Origin: Hemerocallis citrina
Taxonomy: Eukaryota; Streptophyta; Magnoliopsida; Asparagales; Asphodelaceae
DNA length: 64,000 bases
Direction of reading: 5' to 3'
NCBI GenBank assembly: GCA_017893485.1
Contig: CM030360.1
Span: 143,910,697 to 143,974,696, forward strand
Part shown: positions 23,140 through 35,214 of the stretch, piece by piece
Layout of the letters: the number at the start of each line of letters is the position of its first letter
How positions within the stretch are numbered: position 1 is the stretch's first letter
Position numbers and translations under genes: made by a program
The notes under the pieces: generated by a model
Database searches by the model: none
Told to the model about the DNA's origin: nothing
What the model saw: only the letters and a program-made list of their open reading frames with translations

Positions 23140-24137
23140 TTTCATTGCTTTGTGCTTTTCTTGCAGGGATAAGTCTATCGGCATTATATCGCTGTTCTTT
23201 TGGTTTTTTGATGGCTGTAGGGGTGTTCTCAGGGGTGCTTTTGGTTGCCTCCTTAGGGGAGCCATTCTCTATTGGCTCTCTGGTTTTGTTTTGCCCTTTT
23301 TTGGTGGCTTGGGGCTTGTTAATATGTTACTTTACTTTTACTCTTACGCTGTTCTGGGCTTCTTGTTATGGTGGCCCTGATTGGGTTATGTATTTTTGCC
23401 CTTCTCTCTTCTTGGCTTTTGTCTACTTGTTAAGGTTTCCTTGCTTTGTGACTGGTGTTTATTTCTGGTTGTGCTCCGTGTGGATTTTGCTATCGGCCGC
23501 TTGTCTTTTGAGGCCTGAGTTGTTTTTGCGATTCTCTTGTGCTTCCGCCTGCTGTCTGCACTGCAAAGATTGGAGTGGTTTTGGATCTGTTTCTATTTCG
23601 CTGGGGTTGCAATGCTATGAGGAGGGTCCTCTTGTTTGGCCTCTATTCTGTCTGTTTTTATTTATTATCTGAGTTTGGGGTTAAGCCCAGTGTTGTAAGC
23701 GCTCTTTTGTTGCTTCTTGGTTGCGTTCTTTTGTGTTTGTTGCAGGGGGAGGTGCTAGCCGTCTCTGGGTGCTGTTGACTTTGTTCTCGGTTTGGTGCCC
23801 TCCTGTCTCTAGAGTGTGTCGATTGGGTTTTTTCCTTTTCCTGTGTGCCGATTGGGGCTGTTCCTTCTCTTGATCAGTTGTGCACGGAGGAGAGGGTGGT
23901 CGGTGCTCTTGTTGATTGGCTGGAGGTTTCCTGCTGTGATTTGTTTTGCCTGTGGTTGAGTTGACTTTGTGGTTCTCATTTGCTTGTATTCGAGCCTCGG
24001 GCTTTATTTTTGTTGGTTTACTGTTGTTTCTATTATTTCCTAGTTTTACTCCTTGTAAAATTCTTCTTTGTACACTACTCCTTATTTATTGCAATTTAAT
24101 TTTGAGACTGGAGCCATAAGGCTCTATCCGTCGTATC
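23140..24137 (+). other. LINE 3' untranslated region
   Basis: About one kilobase of T+G-rich DNA lies between the ORF2 stop and the poly(A) tail. Hydrophobic open frames (for example 23145-23672) follow from the T-rich composition and are not called as genes. The region ends GGCTCTATCCGTCGTATC just before poly(A). Confidence 0.75.
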
Positions 24138-24159
24138 AAAAAAAAAAAGGTTTGGTTTC
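24138..24159 (+). other. LINE poly(A) tail and right target duplication
   Basis: Eleven A residues (24138-24148) end the element. The right copy of the duplication, AAAAAGGTTTGGTTTC, overlaps the tail and ends at 24159. Confidence 0.65.
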
Positions 24160-25624
24160 TTATTGTTTTTAGTAATCTATACTTTCAACTTTAATTTAGC
24201 CATACAAATGAACCTATTTCTACTTAATTTTGACAACTTAAGCATAATTTAAAATAATTATAACTATATATTAAGCTAATGAGTTTTCTATTTTAAAATA
24301 GAGAAAGAGAGCAAAAGTATGGATTTTGTTTAAATTAACACGTGTGTTCTGCATGTTTTTATAAAATAAAGAAATAAAAAATAAAAAACCCCCAATCCAC
24401 CTCAACCACGATCTCATCTTCTCCCACTTTCAAAGTCCTCCAAACACTCACCGCTCAATGTTGTCCACTCACACACCACGTGCCCTCCTCACCTCCAACT
24501 CGTCTCCCACGCGTCCTCCTCGCCTACAAGTCACCGAAAGCTACCCCTTCTGACCCGCCTCCCATGCACCCTCCTCACCAAGGACTCACCTCCAACCCAC
24601 CTCCATGCCTTCCTCTTCTCTGAGCCGCCTCCCGCACCCATGTGCCCTCGCCTCCGATGTTGCCCCCCCCCCGGCGATCCGTCGCACATGCACCCTTCTT
24701 GCATAAGATGCTACCCCCTCCAACGTGCGGCCCTTTCCAAACCTTGACCTTACCTCTGACGCTGCCGCCTCCCACGCACAGCGCCGCCTCCTTCGTCGTT
24801 TGTAAACCACTGCGTTCAACAAGACAGTATTTCTAGTGGAATTGGGGAAGAGTATTGGTTGAAAACGGAGATTCTTGCGGTGTTAGATTCAATAATGAGA
24901 TTTGTTAAGATTTCTTATACTTTTCCCTTTATGCTATTGCCTCGGACATATTTGAATAGGAAACACTTGAAAACCTAGAAATTCGATACTTAATATAACT
25001 GTGTTTTACTCATTAAATGTTTGATGAAATGCCTATATAGCACGCAAGGTGTTTGTGAAAATGCTTTTGATAAATTTTGCTTAACTAAATAAATTGTATT
25101 TATGTGCGGTGTATGTATTAATTTCCGATTCACTAATGTACAACATGATTTTATTTTCAATTTCTAATTTGTGTTTTTGAAATCCCGAAATATGGATTTG
25201 AGGAAGAGCACGGGTTGATGATGGGGATAATTGCGGTGTCGAATCCAAGAATGAGATTTGGTAAGGAGGGAGGTGGCGGAGGACAGGGTGAGGCGGGTGA
25301 AGAGATGGAGGGGGTGTTGGAGAGGGGGACGTCACGGCGGTCGAGGACGGCAAACACACGAAAGAGGAGGGAGGAGTGGAGAGCGGCGTCAGAGAGAGGG
25401 TGGATTTGGGAGAGGGAAAGGAGGGAAGAGAGGGTTGAGATGAGGTGGGTCATAGTCTAGGCATTATGGGTCTGTACACAAAGGTCTGGCTGTACGCGTA
25501 TTTCTAAGATAAATTTTACTAAACTATAGAATAAGTCATTTGTCCCAATTCTCTTACATTTTTTTAGAGTTTTATATAATTTTATAAGTCCCTCAAAATT
25601 ATTTTAGTATGTGTAATTTGCACA
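24160..25624. other. spacer with an old internal duplication
   Basis: AT-rich DNA with two C-rich or G-rich stretches (24420-24840 and 25250-25450). The stretch at 24838-24912 resembles 25193-25267: both hold GAAGAGTATTGGTTGA or GAAGAGCACGGGTTGA, then GCGGTGT, AATGAGATTTG and GTTAAG or GTAAGG. This points to an old duplication about 355 bases apart. Open frames here show no known domain. Confidence 0.5.
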
Positions 25625-26000
25625 TCTATAACTATTATAATGGGAGAGATGGGGTTCTCAAACAAATAAACAATTTTTTATTCTTTTGTGTATGTGTGTC
25701 AACACGTGCAGCACACGTGTTGGTAGATTTTTTTTTTTGTCCTTTTCATTCTCCCTCCCCATTTTTTCCACGTGCAACGCACGTGTATAATACATAGATT
25801 TTTTTTTGTCCTTTTCATTCGCCCTCCCCATTTTCTCCACGTGCACCGCACGTATATAATACATATTTTTAAAAAATACATCGCACGTGATTTTTTTTCC
25901 TTTTCATTCCCCCTCCTCATTTTCCCCACGTGCACCGCACGTGTATAATACATATTTTTAAAAAATACATCGCACGTGCATCGCACGTGCATTATACTAG
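25625..26000 (+). mobile_element. non-autonomous Helitron, 376 bp
   Basis: It begins TCTATAACTATTATAATGGG and ends CGCACGTGCATTATACTAG, inserted between A (25624) and T (26001), the classical Helitron target. Three spaced copies of a CACGTGCACCGCACGTG-type hairpin followed by TATAATAC precede the true end, as though the 3' end had been tandemly duplicated with about 75- to 95-base spacing. The family matches the copy at 12439-12680. Confidence 0.75.
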
Positions 26001-26316
26001 TATATGGTAACACTAGTTTGTATTAAAAAAGATGACGGGTATCTTTCTGAAGACGACATGTGTCAAAACTTTGATGATAAGAAACAAGGATATAAATTTA
26101 AAATGCACATCCAATATCTCTTGAAGTAGCAACATATTCATGTACACGTAACAGTATACCATATGTTTGGATAACCTTAAAATATTTACTAGTAATAACA
26201 ATGATGCACTTTATTTTATCAATCAACTATCATTTCTATGTAACTCCAATCATGCACTGAATTTTTATCAGGGATCTATATATGTTCAATTCAGGAGTAC
26301 ATATTAATTTTCAGCT

Positions 26317-26713
26317 TTAATTAGGAGAATCGGGAGGTAGCTTCCCTTCGATAAAGGATGAAATGAGTGTAAGTGCTCTAGCAGGGTTAAAAACCAGGAA
26401 CCAAATGCCCTCCACCCCTAACTGTCACAAACGTGAGGTTTTTGTACGCAATAGCAAGCCCAGCAATCTGCCCTTGTCATGGAAAAATAAAAAAATTTCA
26501 TCTTATCATAAAAGTCGCATGTAATAGATTAAGTAATGATCTAGAAGAAGTAATCGATAACAATGATAATCTAATTAATTCAAAGCATATACGTGGAATA
26601 CGCTCACCTCATCTTCAGGGTACCATGGATAGGAAGATGTATGTACTGGTAGCTGAAGAATGTCTATTAAATACTTAGTAGAAGTTATTGGTACCATACT
26701 ATCGCTATCACTA
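26317..26713 (-). pseudogene. serine carboxypeptidase-like (SCPL) gene, last two exons
   Basis: On the minus strand, exon 26713-26608 reads SDSDSMVPITSTKYL then LPVHTSSYPWYPEDE and ends at a GTGAGC donor. After an intron (26607-26468), exon 26467-26317 reads IAGLAIAYKNLTFVTVRGGG and HLVP, then PARALTLISSFIEGK and LPP before TAA. These are the catalytic Asp (in the S-D-x-D-x-MVP block) and catalytic His (GGGHLVP) regions of peptidase family S10. One inserted C and a CAA-to-TAA change near 26390 disrupt the last exon. Upstream exons with the catalytic Ser were not found, and a MITE lies just upstream. Confidence 0.8.
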
Positions 26714-26808
26714 CTGCATTATTAAATTGTCATTAGTTCATCTTCATTTGACAATTTGATAAAGTTTTTATTAAAGATTTACTGTGAAATAGAGTATAGT
26801 TGACTAAG

Positions 26809-27339
26809 AGCATCCGCACTCATTTTTCTCAAATTTGGCAAAATGACAAAATGAGAAGTGACAAAAAATGGTTATGCTGCACTCGTAGTTTGCCAAAAAT
26901 TGGCAATTGAGAAGAAAAAAAAAAGAATGGACGGAACATCTTGTCCTGCCCGACCAATTTTTGTTTTTATTTTTAAAAAGGGACTTGGACTTAAATGAAC
27001 TTGGACTTTTATGAAATAATTGGATGGATTTGGACTTTAATAAAAACTTTCAATTTTGTTTTTTTTAATCGGACGGAACAACTTGTCCCATCCTATATTT
27101 TTTTATAAAAAAATTTGTCAAAAATTATCTGACGTCAGATCCATTTAAAAATTTAAAAATTAAGCAGATGAAACATCTTGTTTCATCCCCTATATTTTTG
27201 TAATTGCCAAATCAGTTTTCAAATATGAGAAGCCACTGTTCATCATTTCTCAAAATTTGGCAAAATGAGAAACGACTGCAGTGCCTCATTTGCCCAAATA
27301 TGAAAATTTTGGCAAAATGAGAAACGAGTGTGGATGCTC
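26809..27339. mobile_element. Tourist-like MITE (PIF/Harbinger type), 531 bp
   Basis: Terminal inverted repeats GAGCATCCGCACTC and GAGTGTGGATGCTC bound the element, with TAA at 26806-26808 and 27340-27342. The three-base TAA duplication is the PIF/Harbinger signature. Inside lie several copies of TTTGGCAAAATGAGAA in both orientations. No transposase is present. Confidence 0.8.
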
Positions 27340-28554
27340 TAAGAAACCTCAATATACACTCCATCTGAAAAAATTTAAGAAACAACTCTAGTTCAATAAA
27401 TATGATATGAATGTTCCTACGAAAGAGAGAATGCAAATAATGCATCACATGGCCAGTCCTGAGAAATTAGAGTACATGTGTGAAACTTAAGATTGTGCTC
27501 TAATATAAGAAAATTTATTATCAATTTATTGTTTTATCACTTATTTGTTCTCATAAAACAAAATATAAATGAGATGTTCAAACAAAAGCCTATTTTAAAC
27601 GGCAATTCTATTTAGGCATCTAGGCATTCTAGATTTCTAGAAATACATCACGGGAGGGGGGAGGGGGGGAACACAGCTATATTAACATTGAATGATTACA
27701 ATAACGCAATTGAAGAACAACTCTGAAAATAAAATAAAATCGTAGCAAACTACTTTTGAGAATCGTAGATTTTGAAGTATGGAGGATGATAAGCAGTTAC
27801 AGAGAGTGAGAGAGATGATATTGTATCAATGATAAAACTTGAACCTTCGATTTAAGTGTGAGAAAGCGAAAAAATTATGAAAAAGATGGTTTTTTTAATT
27901 TGTTGTTTCCAGTTGGGGATTGATGATTTGGTTTCTTTTTTAGAATTCATTTTGGGAATTCTGAGGGACTAGGAGAGTTGGGGTCTTGGCCTCTTGAGGA
28001 ATGGATTATACGTGCAATTTTAGTTTTCCTTTTAATTTTAATAAAAGGGTTGCCAAAAAAAAAGAAAAGAAAATGACCTGGCATGATTCGACCCAAATCT
28101 CTTTAACATTCTTCATGACTCTTAACCAATCTAGCTACAATAACAACCATTGATACACCACCTGCCCACCCCTACGGCCACCCCTGATGCATCGACAAGT
28201 GAGACAGACCCTAAGAGGTAAGAAGCCTTACGTGAAGTGCAGGATATTAAGGACCAAGTCACTCCCTTCAGTTTGGCTACATTTGTCACTCTCTGGGTTT
28301 GAGTGAGCTTGGAATTCAAGCAAAGGAGAATATTAAACTGATCGTTTACTTCATGAACTAGCTAGCATATGGCATATTGATGAAGACGGCAACAAAACAT
28401 TGTATTATTTATTCCACGATAGTCTTGTATTGTCACAAAGATGCCAGTTAGCTTGATCTAGAAATATGAAAATCAGTTGCATGCATATATCTCAGACTCA
28501 TTAGAATTATGTGGGAAGTATATAAGTTTATTCTCAATATATATAGAATATTAT
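27340..28554. other. spacer, no supportable gene
   Basis: AT-rich DNA. A 62-residue minus-strand frame at 28131-28319 lies in a slightly G+C-richer island but matches nothing I recognise. I found no further SCPL exons here. Confidence 0.4.
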
Positions 28555-29790
28555 TGTGTATATTATTTTATGGGCCAACACGTGGTTGCTCGTATTATCA
28601 GTTAGTTATTGGACCGGATTGAGTGGGCATAAAACCTAGTACCCAAAACTCAGTGTTATCCCATTTATACTGGTCTTGTGGTAGTATATGAGATTATTCC
28701 AATTCTGATAATCAGGGTATAATATCTCAAGCAGTAGGGATATTAAACCCTGACCTTGATTTCTTTTTTCTTATTGTCTCATAATTATCAACGATCTTGA
28801 GATATTAGTATTTTTAATTTTGAGATTAAGAGAGATATCGTCAGAATCAAATCGTCGTTGTCGTCGAAGTCACCGTTTGTCGGGATTTCATCATCGTCGT
28901 CGTCGTCGCCGCCACCGCCTCCGCTACCGCAAGTCGCCTCTGCTGCTGCAGCCTCCATGTAACTCCATGTTTCAATTATACGTATTTTCCTATATATTCC
29001 TTTTATTTCGATTATCTATATTTTTCTCTTTCTTTTAAACTCATTTGCAAGCTCTAGATCAATTGATTATTTATTAATTAGTGTTAAAGCCCAAATTCTG
29101 TTATACTATTGTGGATCTTCTATTTGAATTCAAACTCAAACTCAAGCCTAATTCTATTTCAATTCTTTTAAATCATAATTCAAATCCAACCCGAAACCCA
29201 AAATCCAAAACCTGAAACCCTATTAGTCTAATCCACTAACCCGCCCACTAACCTAATCATTTGTTTAAACTATTCTAATCAATCTCTAACCTTAATCTCC
29301 TACCTCAATCACATCCACCATCTCTATTACCCCATCTTTCCCATACAACCCGGACTGCATCTCCATTAAAACCCGAACTCCACCTTACCACTCATCTCCA
29401 ATACTCAACACTCATCTACAAACTCTATCACCAACCCAACAGCACCACCTCCAAACAACCAACTCCATCTCCTCGCCACTGCATCAGCCCCGACACTCTT
29501 TTCCAACCCACAACCCAACCACCCACTGATTGATGCCCTCCATCTCCACCAACATCCTGCCCTTCCACCCTCTCCCTCGTCCTTTGCGCACCTGACCAAC
29601 ATCAGCCCTCACAGCCACCCAACTCCATCCATACCCGACAGCCCTCATCAACTCATCCCAACCTGGCTGCCTCATCCACCATACCCGACCAGCACCATAA
29701 ATAACAACAACTCCACCACCACCGACAACCCTTCCAATTCCGAACCCGACATCCACTTGTTGCCATTGCTTGATATCATCGTCAGTGCCA

Positions 29791-29820
29791 TTATTATTGT
29801 TGTTGTTGTTGTTGTTGTTG
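29791..29820. repeat. TTA/TTG microsatellite
   Basis: TTATTA is followed by an uninterrupted run of TTG triplets, ending at GTCC. Confidence 0.9.
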
Positions 29821-31526
29821 TCCTTGGTGTTGATGTTGCTACCCTTGTGCCACCACCAAAGCCGTCGCCGCTTCTTCTTCTTCCCGTCATTATTTTCCCG
29901 TTGTAATCGTTGTAAGAGGCAAGCATTTCTTTGAAATCTTGCAAGTAGTTCTAATTCTTATTGATCTATCGTATTATCTACCTTGTTCATGATCACTTAT
30001 TGCTTTATTCAAATTTTGAATCACTTATTATATCCATAAATGACCGTCCCTACTTGATTTCCCTGCGATTTGATTTTCTGCCCTATCGTCTGTTTGATTT
30101 TGAGTAGAGATTTGGACACAGTCCCTATAACCATAATTAGAGTTTTATAGGTGTATTTTGTAGCCCTTTGAGTGTAGAATCAAGAATATCTTACAGTTTC
30201 ACAAACTGACTTATAGGTTGTGAGATATTAAAGTTTTAGTGTTGTAACGTCGAATTTTTCAGATTTTCTGTTGAGATGTATCGCCCCCGTAAACTGCTTG
30301 AAATAATGATTTATTGATGGAATTATGACCTAAGACAAACTTGAATATTAATAGACATTGTTAAGAATTAGATTCTAAATATTAGAAGATTTATTAATGA
30401 TTACAGTAGAATTATAAGCATGAAAAGTTGACCCTATATTGCTGCCTAAACACCAAACTTGTAAAGAACTGACTAGGCCTAGCTATTGCCCTTAGAATGT
30501 GTCATGTGAATAAGCATTGAATTTGTATGAAAGTACATTTTATGGAACCCTTGGCAAAATAGATTTTGCTTTCCTGTAGAAGCAGGAAAAAGATTTTTAG
30601 TGTCGTCATGTATTGCTGTCCAGAATTGTATTTTGTATTGTTGAACTATATGTGTATTGTCATTCATGCTTAATGAATTGAACTAAAATAGTGGATTGAT
30701 AAAACAGTTCTATATCATGCATTTGCACCTATCATTCGAAACCTTCTTGAGTATCATCTTGTCTCTATATCATATATTGCATTAATTCTTGATACTTATC
30801 TTGATTATCATCATGTTTCTGTCGCAATATGCATCGTTATCGTCATAGTTATTGTTATTATATTGGATGGCAGAACTAAGTGTCACAAGAGCTAATTGTC
30901 ACATCGAAGGTATCGGTGAGGACCACCTCTAGAATCTGTGGGAGCTACCAATATAATAAAAGATTGACAAGTCGGGATAATAAAGGGTACGAGTTAGTAG
31001 TAGACAATATAGGAGTGCACTCGGAAGGGGCCCCGTGTTTTCCGCATTATTGTTATTGATCATTTTTCATCATTTATTGTTTATCGTTATTGGAAGGTCA
31101 TTATCATTATTGTTACTGAATGACCCGAATACATAATCTTGTAGAGTTCACTACTTAAGTCCAAACGTTCACTTGATTATTATGCACCTGTATGTGATAT
31201 ATGATTGCATACATTAGATAGGTTAATTAAAAACTGATAATCCTAAAATTAACACTAAGAATCGACACTTAAATTATTGATTATCGACTATTGTTTATCG
31301 ACCATTGCATCATTGATTATCAACTATTTATCATGTCACTGACTGTTATTTATTGACCACTGCATATTGATTGATTATCCCTCATAGTTATGATTGCTTT
31401 ATCTTATCATCATTTCTTGTATTGTCCATGATCATATCATCCCAATATTTGTATTGCATTTCCTTGCTTTTTTTTCTACATTGTATTTTACTGCTTATTA
31501 CTATTTGTTGTCCGAAGCTTACTCTA

Positions 31527-31586
31527 CCCCCCCCCCCCCACCACCACCACCACACACACACACCCACCCTACTACCACCACCACCT
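31527..31586. repeat. compound C, CAC and CA simple repeat
   Basis: A run of C is followed by CCA triplets, CA dinucleotides and more CCA-like triplets. The length is likely to vary between individuals and to be error-prone in sequencing. Confidence 0.9.
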
Positions 31587-31976
31587 CAGATGATGTTCAT
31601 GTAGGTACCGATGGTGAAATAACAGAGAGACTCGGTAAGCAGGTCATTTAGCCAACCGCGATGAGATTGCTATATTATCTTATTTCATTCTAGTTGCTAT
31701 TTTATCTAGTTAGTCATAGCATATTGGTTATCATTTTATATTCACTTCAATACATTGTACATTCGGGCATTTTAACCCAAATTTATGTTTCCAGATGTTT
31801 GTTATTTTGGATTACTTAATTTAATTCTCTGTTTATGTGATTATTTTATTTCTTGCGTAGTTGTGATCATGATTATATTGTTGAGTTATGACTATACAGC
31901 TTATGGATGATATATATCATTCGCTAAGCCTTAGTCGTGTTCCCGTACTTCCGTATTTTGGGAAGTGGGGCATGAC

Positions 31977-32330
31977 ACTCAACACCCTTTTCATCAATCA
32001 CTATATGTGATCGGGTTTTCGAGAATCAGATCCAGATCCGACCCACAAAAGAAGGCCACCCCATTCACCGCAGTTGCTGTTTGGTGTTCGGTCACAACAT
32101 CAAATCCATTTTTCTGCGGCTGTCGAGTCAAATCCAACCCGCAAGGAGATCCTTTTAATGTAGTTGTTGTTTGGTGTCTGTTGCAAGCGCCAAATCCATT
32201 TTGCTACTATTGTCGTTGAGTCAGATCCGACCTGCAACCCACAATCCACCTACCTCTTGATCATCTTCAAGATTCGGTTAATTCAAAACTTTAAGATCCG
32301 TGTTGTTTTATTTAATTAAATTTCTGTTTT
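31977..32330. other. spacer with a 90-base tandem duplication
   Basis: Two diverged copies of about 90 bases start at 32071 (CAGTTGCTGTTTGGTGT) and 32161 (TAGTTGTTGTTTGGTGT). Both include CAAATCCATTTT and GAGTCAAATCC or GAGTCAGATCC. No coding sequence is supported. Confidence 0.55.
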
Positions 32331-32517
32331 TGTTACAAAAGAGAGAGATAGAGAGGTGTAGTCGAATCAAAGTATTGTGACTCTTTATTCATAACATATA
32401 TATATAGGGGGGAAGTACGGGTTAGGGTTCGGTGGTGTGGTTGGGCAGCCACCTGAGTAAGTGGGTTTGGGCTGATAGATGTGCATCCACCTAATAGGTG
32501 GTTATAGTTTCACAACA
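32331..32517 (-). repeat. 3' LTR of a decayed copia element
   Basis: In sense (minus) the LTR begins TGTTGTGAAACTATAACC at 32517, directly after a polypurine tract, and ends TTTTGTAACA at 32331. It contains a TATA-like ATATATATATGTTATG and an AATAAAG signal. The length of 187 bases is short for a copia LTR, and the left end is chosen by the TG..CA rule only. Confidence 0.6.
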
Positions 32518-32530
32518 CTCCTCCTTGGAT
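32518..32530 (-). promoter_or_regulatory. polypurine tract of the decayed copia element
   Basis: On the minus strand CATCCAAGGAGGAG lies immediately before the LTR start TGTTGTG. This purine tract fixes the LTR edge and the orientation. Confidence 0.7.
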
Positions 32531-32969
32531 GTCCACATTTAAAATATTGCTGCTTTAAAAACTTTCCTAAAGAAAAACCCACATTTGGGAAAAATTCTTA
32601 GCGAAAGAAAATAGTACAACTAATTCTTCAAGAATATGATTCTTCAGGAATCATATTCTTTAGGAATCTAAATTGGTGCGACTTAAATTGTCTCATTAAA
32701 AACCTTTCGAAGAAAAAACTTAGTGGGAAAAAAACCACATCGAATTAAAAAAGTACAATGCGCAAAGTCATTCTTCAGGATGTCTCCATCAGCATCTTCA
32801 GGATGCACCCCATCAAAACACTAAAAGCTATTACATTTAATTATTACACTAACTTGAATGAAAAATCACCCCCCAAAAATACATTTGGTCATTACATCCT
32901 AGCCCAAAGTTTTATCAGCCTATACATTTATATGTCTATCTGCTGAAATCTTGTTATGCCAATCTAATG

Positions 32970-34960
32970 TATTAACTTTTGAAATATGGACTTTATGAGA
33001 TATTCTGTGAAGAGATTTGCAAGGTTCTCTGAAGACTTGATTTTCTTTACATCAATCATCTTTTATGACTTGAAGTTGGTGGGTGAAGAAAATTTTTGGT
33101 GAAATGTGCTTCATCCTATCTCCTTTGATGAAGCATTTTTGAATAGCATTATACATGCTGCATTATCCTTATAAATAATTGTAGCCTTGTTTGTGACTTA
33201 TGGAAGTTCACAACTCCCTCTGATATGCTGAACTAGAGATCTTGACCATACATTTTCTACTTACTTCATGAAGTGTTAGTATCTCAGAATGATTGATCGA
33301 TGTTGCTGCAATTATTTATTTGCTAATCTCTAAGAAATAGCTGCACCACTGTTAAGAAAAATATATTCTATTTGTGATCTCCTATTATGGGGATCAGATA
33401 AATAACCTGTGTCTATATATCCAACAAGGTCAGCACATTCATATGAATAATATAAACCAAGATCTAGTACACTGTACTAAATAAAGTAGTGCTCCTATTC
33501 ACTCAAATATGGTACTTCAGGACCCTGAATATATTCATTTTCTTCTTTCGATCAATATAGATCCTAGTCAACTTCTAGTGACCTTACCACCATAGGTGTA
33601 CTGATTTGATAACAATCACTCATATTGAATCTCTTCAGGAAATTTTAGCATATTGGACTTGATGTAGTAAAATTCCAGTTTTACTGTGCTCGATCTGCAA
33701 GCCGAGAAATTTTTTTGTTTTGCTCTCATCTCAAATTCTTCCTTAGGATAGCTAGTAGCATTTTCGATCTCTTCACAAGATCTGATCAAGTTTATATCCG
33801 TCCCTAAACAGATATTCATTGAGCCTATTGTACCACATTCTTTCAGATTGTTTTAGTCCATATAGGGCCCGTTTTAATCTAATACAGTGTGTATTTCTAG
33901 GCTTGGTTTAAATCCTTCGGGGATTTATATATATATCTTACTATCTAGGTTACCATATAGGTATGCTGTCATCACATCTATGAGTCTCATATCGAATTTT
34001 TAGAAACATCGAGACTTATCTAAATGTGATGATGTCCATGACCGGGAAATATGTTTCTTCATAATCTATTCCTGGTCTGTGGGAGAATTCTTGCACAACT
34101 AACCGTGCTTTATACCTTTGGATCTCATTCTTTTCATTTGTTTTTCTTAAAAACACTCATTTAAAACATTTTTTTTCCTTTTGGGGTTTGTACTATAAGA
34201 GCAAACACTCCACATTTTGTAGGAATCTAGTTTCACTTGAATCGCATCCTTCCATTTTGGCCAATTTTGTCTCTAGAGAAATTTAAGGATTGTTCGTCGT
34301 TCAGTGTTATCCTCATTTTCATCACCCTTTTAAACTTATTTTCTACTGCATATGAGAAAATGTCATTCATGAAAAATTCTTTTCGATTCTAAGTTTCTCA
34401 TGTGTATGTATAAACCACATATTTCTCATTATTGTTGGATATCAATATCTCTTTCTCAGTCACTTCTGGAATCTGAGGCATATCCTCGACCGGAGCGATA
34501 TGCTTTGTTTTTAAGAAATTGAATCTTTGGTTCAAGACATATTCCAGACCATCATGAATCCTCTCTACATGAGATACTATTTCAGGAGTTGCTTCTTCAG
34601 GAGCATCATGATCTCTTTCTACAGAGGTGCTACTTCATGAGCTGCTTCTTCATGAGCATTAGGGTGTGTTACGTTATTCGATCTCCTCTTCGTTGGAGCT
34701 GAAATTTTAGAACATCTAGGTCTTCCACATTTTTTGATGTGGAACTATTTCATTTGATTCTTTATTTGGTTCTTTAGGAATTTCGATAATTTACGACGTT
34801 TTTCTGGAACGAGGCATTTATCTTCCTTTTTATCTCCTCTAATGGCAGGAATATTGTTTCATCAAAATAGGATGCTCAACCTTTATTCCTAAGGATATAC
34901 AAGAATCATTGAAGGTCTGTGAGGTAAATTCAGCTATATTGTCTAGTCATTGATTTAATA
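32970..34960 (-). pseudogene. copia integrase, RT and RNase H remnants
   Basis: Fragments in several minus-strand frames can be placed in order. LDNIAEFTSQTFNDSC (integrase core) lies near 34940-34890. An integrase tail DETIFLPLEEIKRKI lies near 34860-34810. RT C-terminal text around 33819-33616 includes SCEEIENATSY and KEEFEM. The RNase H tail SENLANLFTE is near 33020. Large deletions and many stops are present and the catalytic RT box is not readable. The lineage differs from the two better-preserved copia elements. It is the oldest copia remnant in the window. Confidence 0.75.
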
Positions 34961-35214
34961 GCTTGAATGGGAAAAATAGATGATTTGGATCAATAGACTA
35001 GAAAAATGAGTTCTAATTGAAGCATCAAGTAATATCATAAAGTATCTAAAAATACAATATTTGATAAGTAAGGGGCAAATAAAAATTATTCATCAATAAA
35101 TTCTATAGAAATATTGTTCCTAAATCATAAGTGTCAAAACATAGTTCTAAATCAACATAAGCCATAAAGTCTCAATGTCAAGTAGTGCAATATTAAATAA
35201 ATAAAACTAAGCTA

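Larger units (their letters stand above)
18415..24148 (+). mobile_element. L1-type LINE with inverted 5' half (twin priming)
   Basis: The left part (18415 to about 21340) reads on the minus strand: ORF1-like tail, endonuclease, then RT up to just past motif A. The right part (about 21340-24148) reads on the plus strand: RT from motif B, thumb, zf-RVT and 3' UTR, ending in poly(A). Together they make one element with RT cut between motifs A and B. Twin priming during target-primed reverse transcription gives exactly this order. Both halves have stops, so the element is inactive. Confidence 0.88.
28555..31976 (+). repeat. long LTR-like non-coding sequence, probable old gypsy solo LTR
   Basis: The right edge GTGGGGCATGACA looks like a chromoviral LTR end. 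The composition (AT-rich with simple repeats, no gag or pol) resembles the two other long LTRs of the window. The start is uncertain: TGTATATTATTTTATGGGCC at 28559 resembles the start of the LTR at 55483, while TGTTAAAGCCC near 29083 is an alternative. No matching target duplication was found for either. An Arg/His-rich frame at 28820 and a Gly-rich frame at 29484 are low-complexity and not called. Confidence 0.45.

Noticed and set aside
23145..23778. Hydrophobic open frames that look like membrane proteins
   Set aside because: They lie in the T-rich 3' UTR of the LINE. Composition explains the hydrophobicity.
24575..25460. Gly/Arg-rich and Ser/Pro-rich frames on both strands
   Set aside because: Low complexity, present on both strands in the same place, no domain.
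28131..28319. 62-residue minus-strand frame considered as an SCPL exon
   Set aside because: It contains none of the S10 motifs and does not join in frame with the exons at 26.3-26.7 kb.
28820..29038. Arg/His-rich frame
   Set aside because: Encoded by CGT/CGC and CAT triplet-like repeats inside LTR-like DNA.
29083..31976. A sharply bounded solo LTR from TGTTAAAGCCC to GGGGCATGACA
   Set aside because: The flanking pentamers ATTAG and CTCAA do not match, so I kept only a broader, lower-confidence call.
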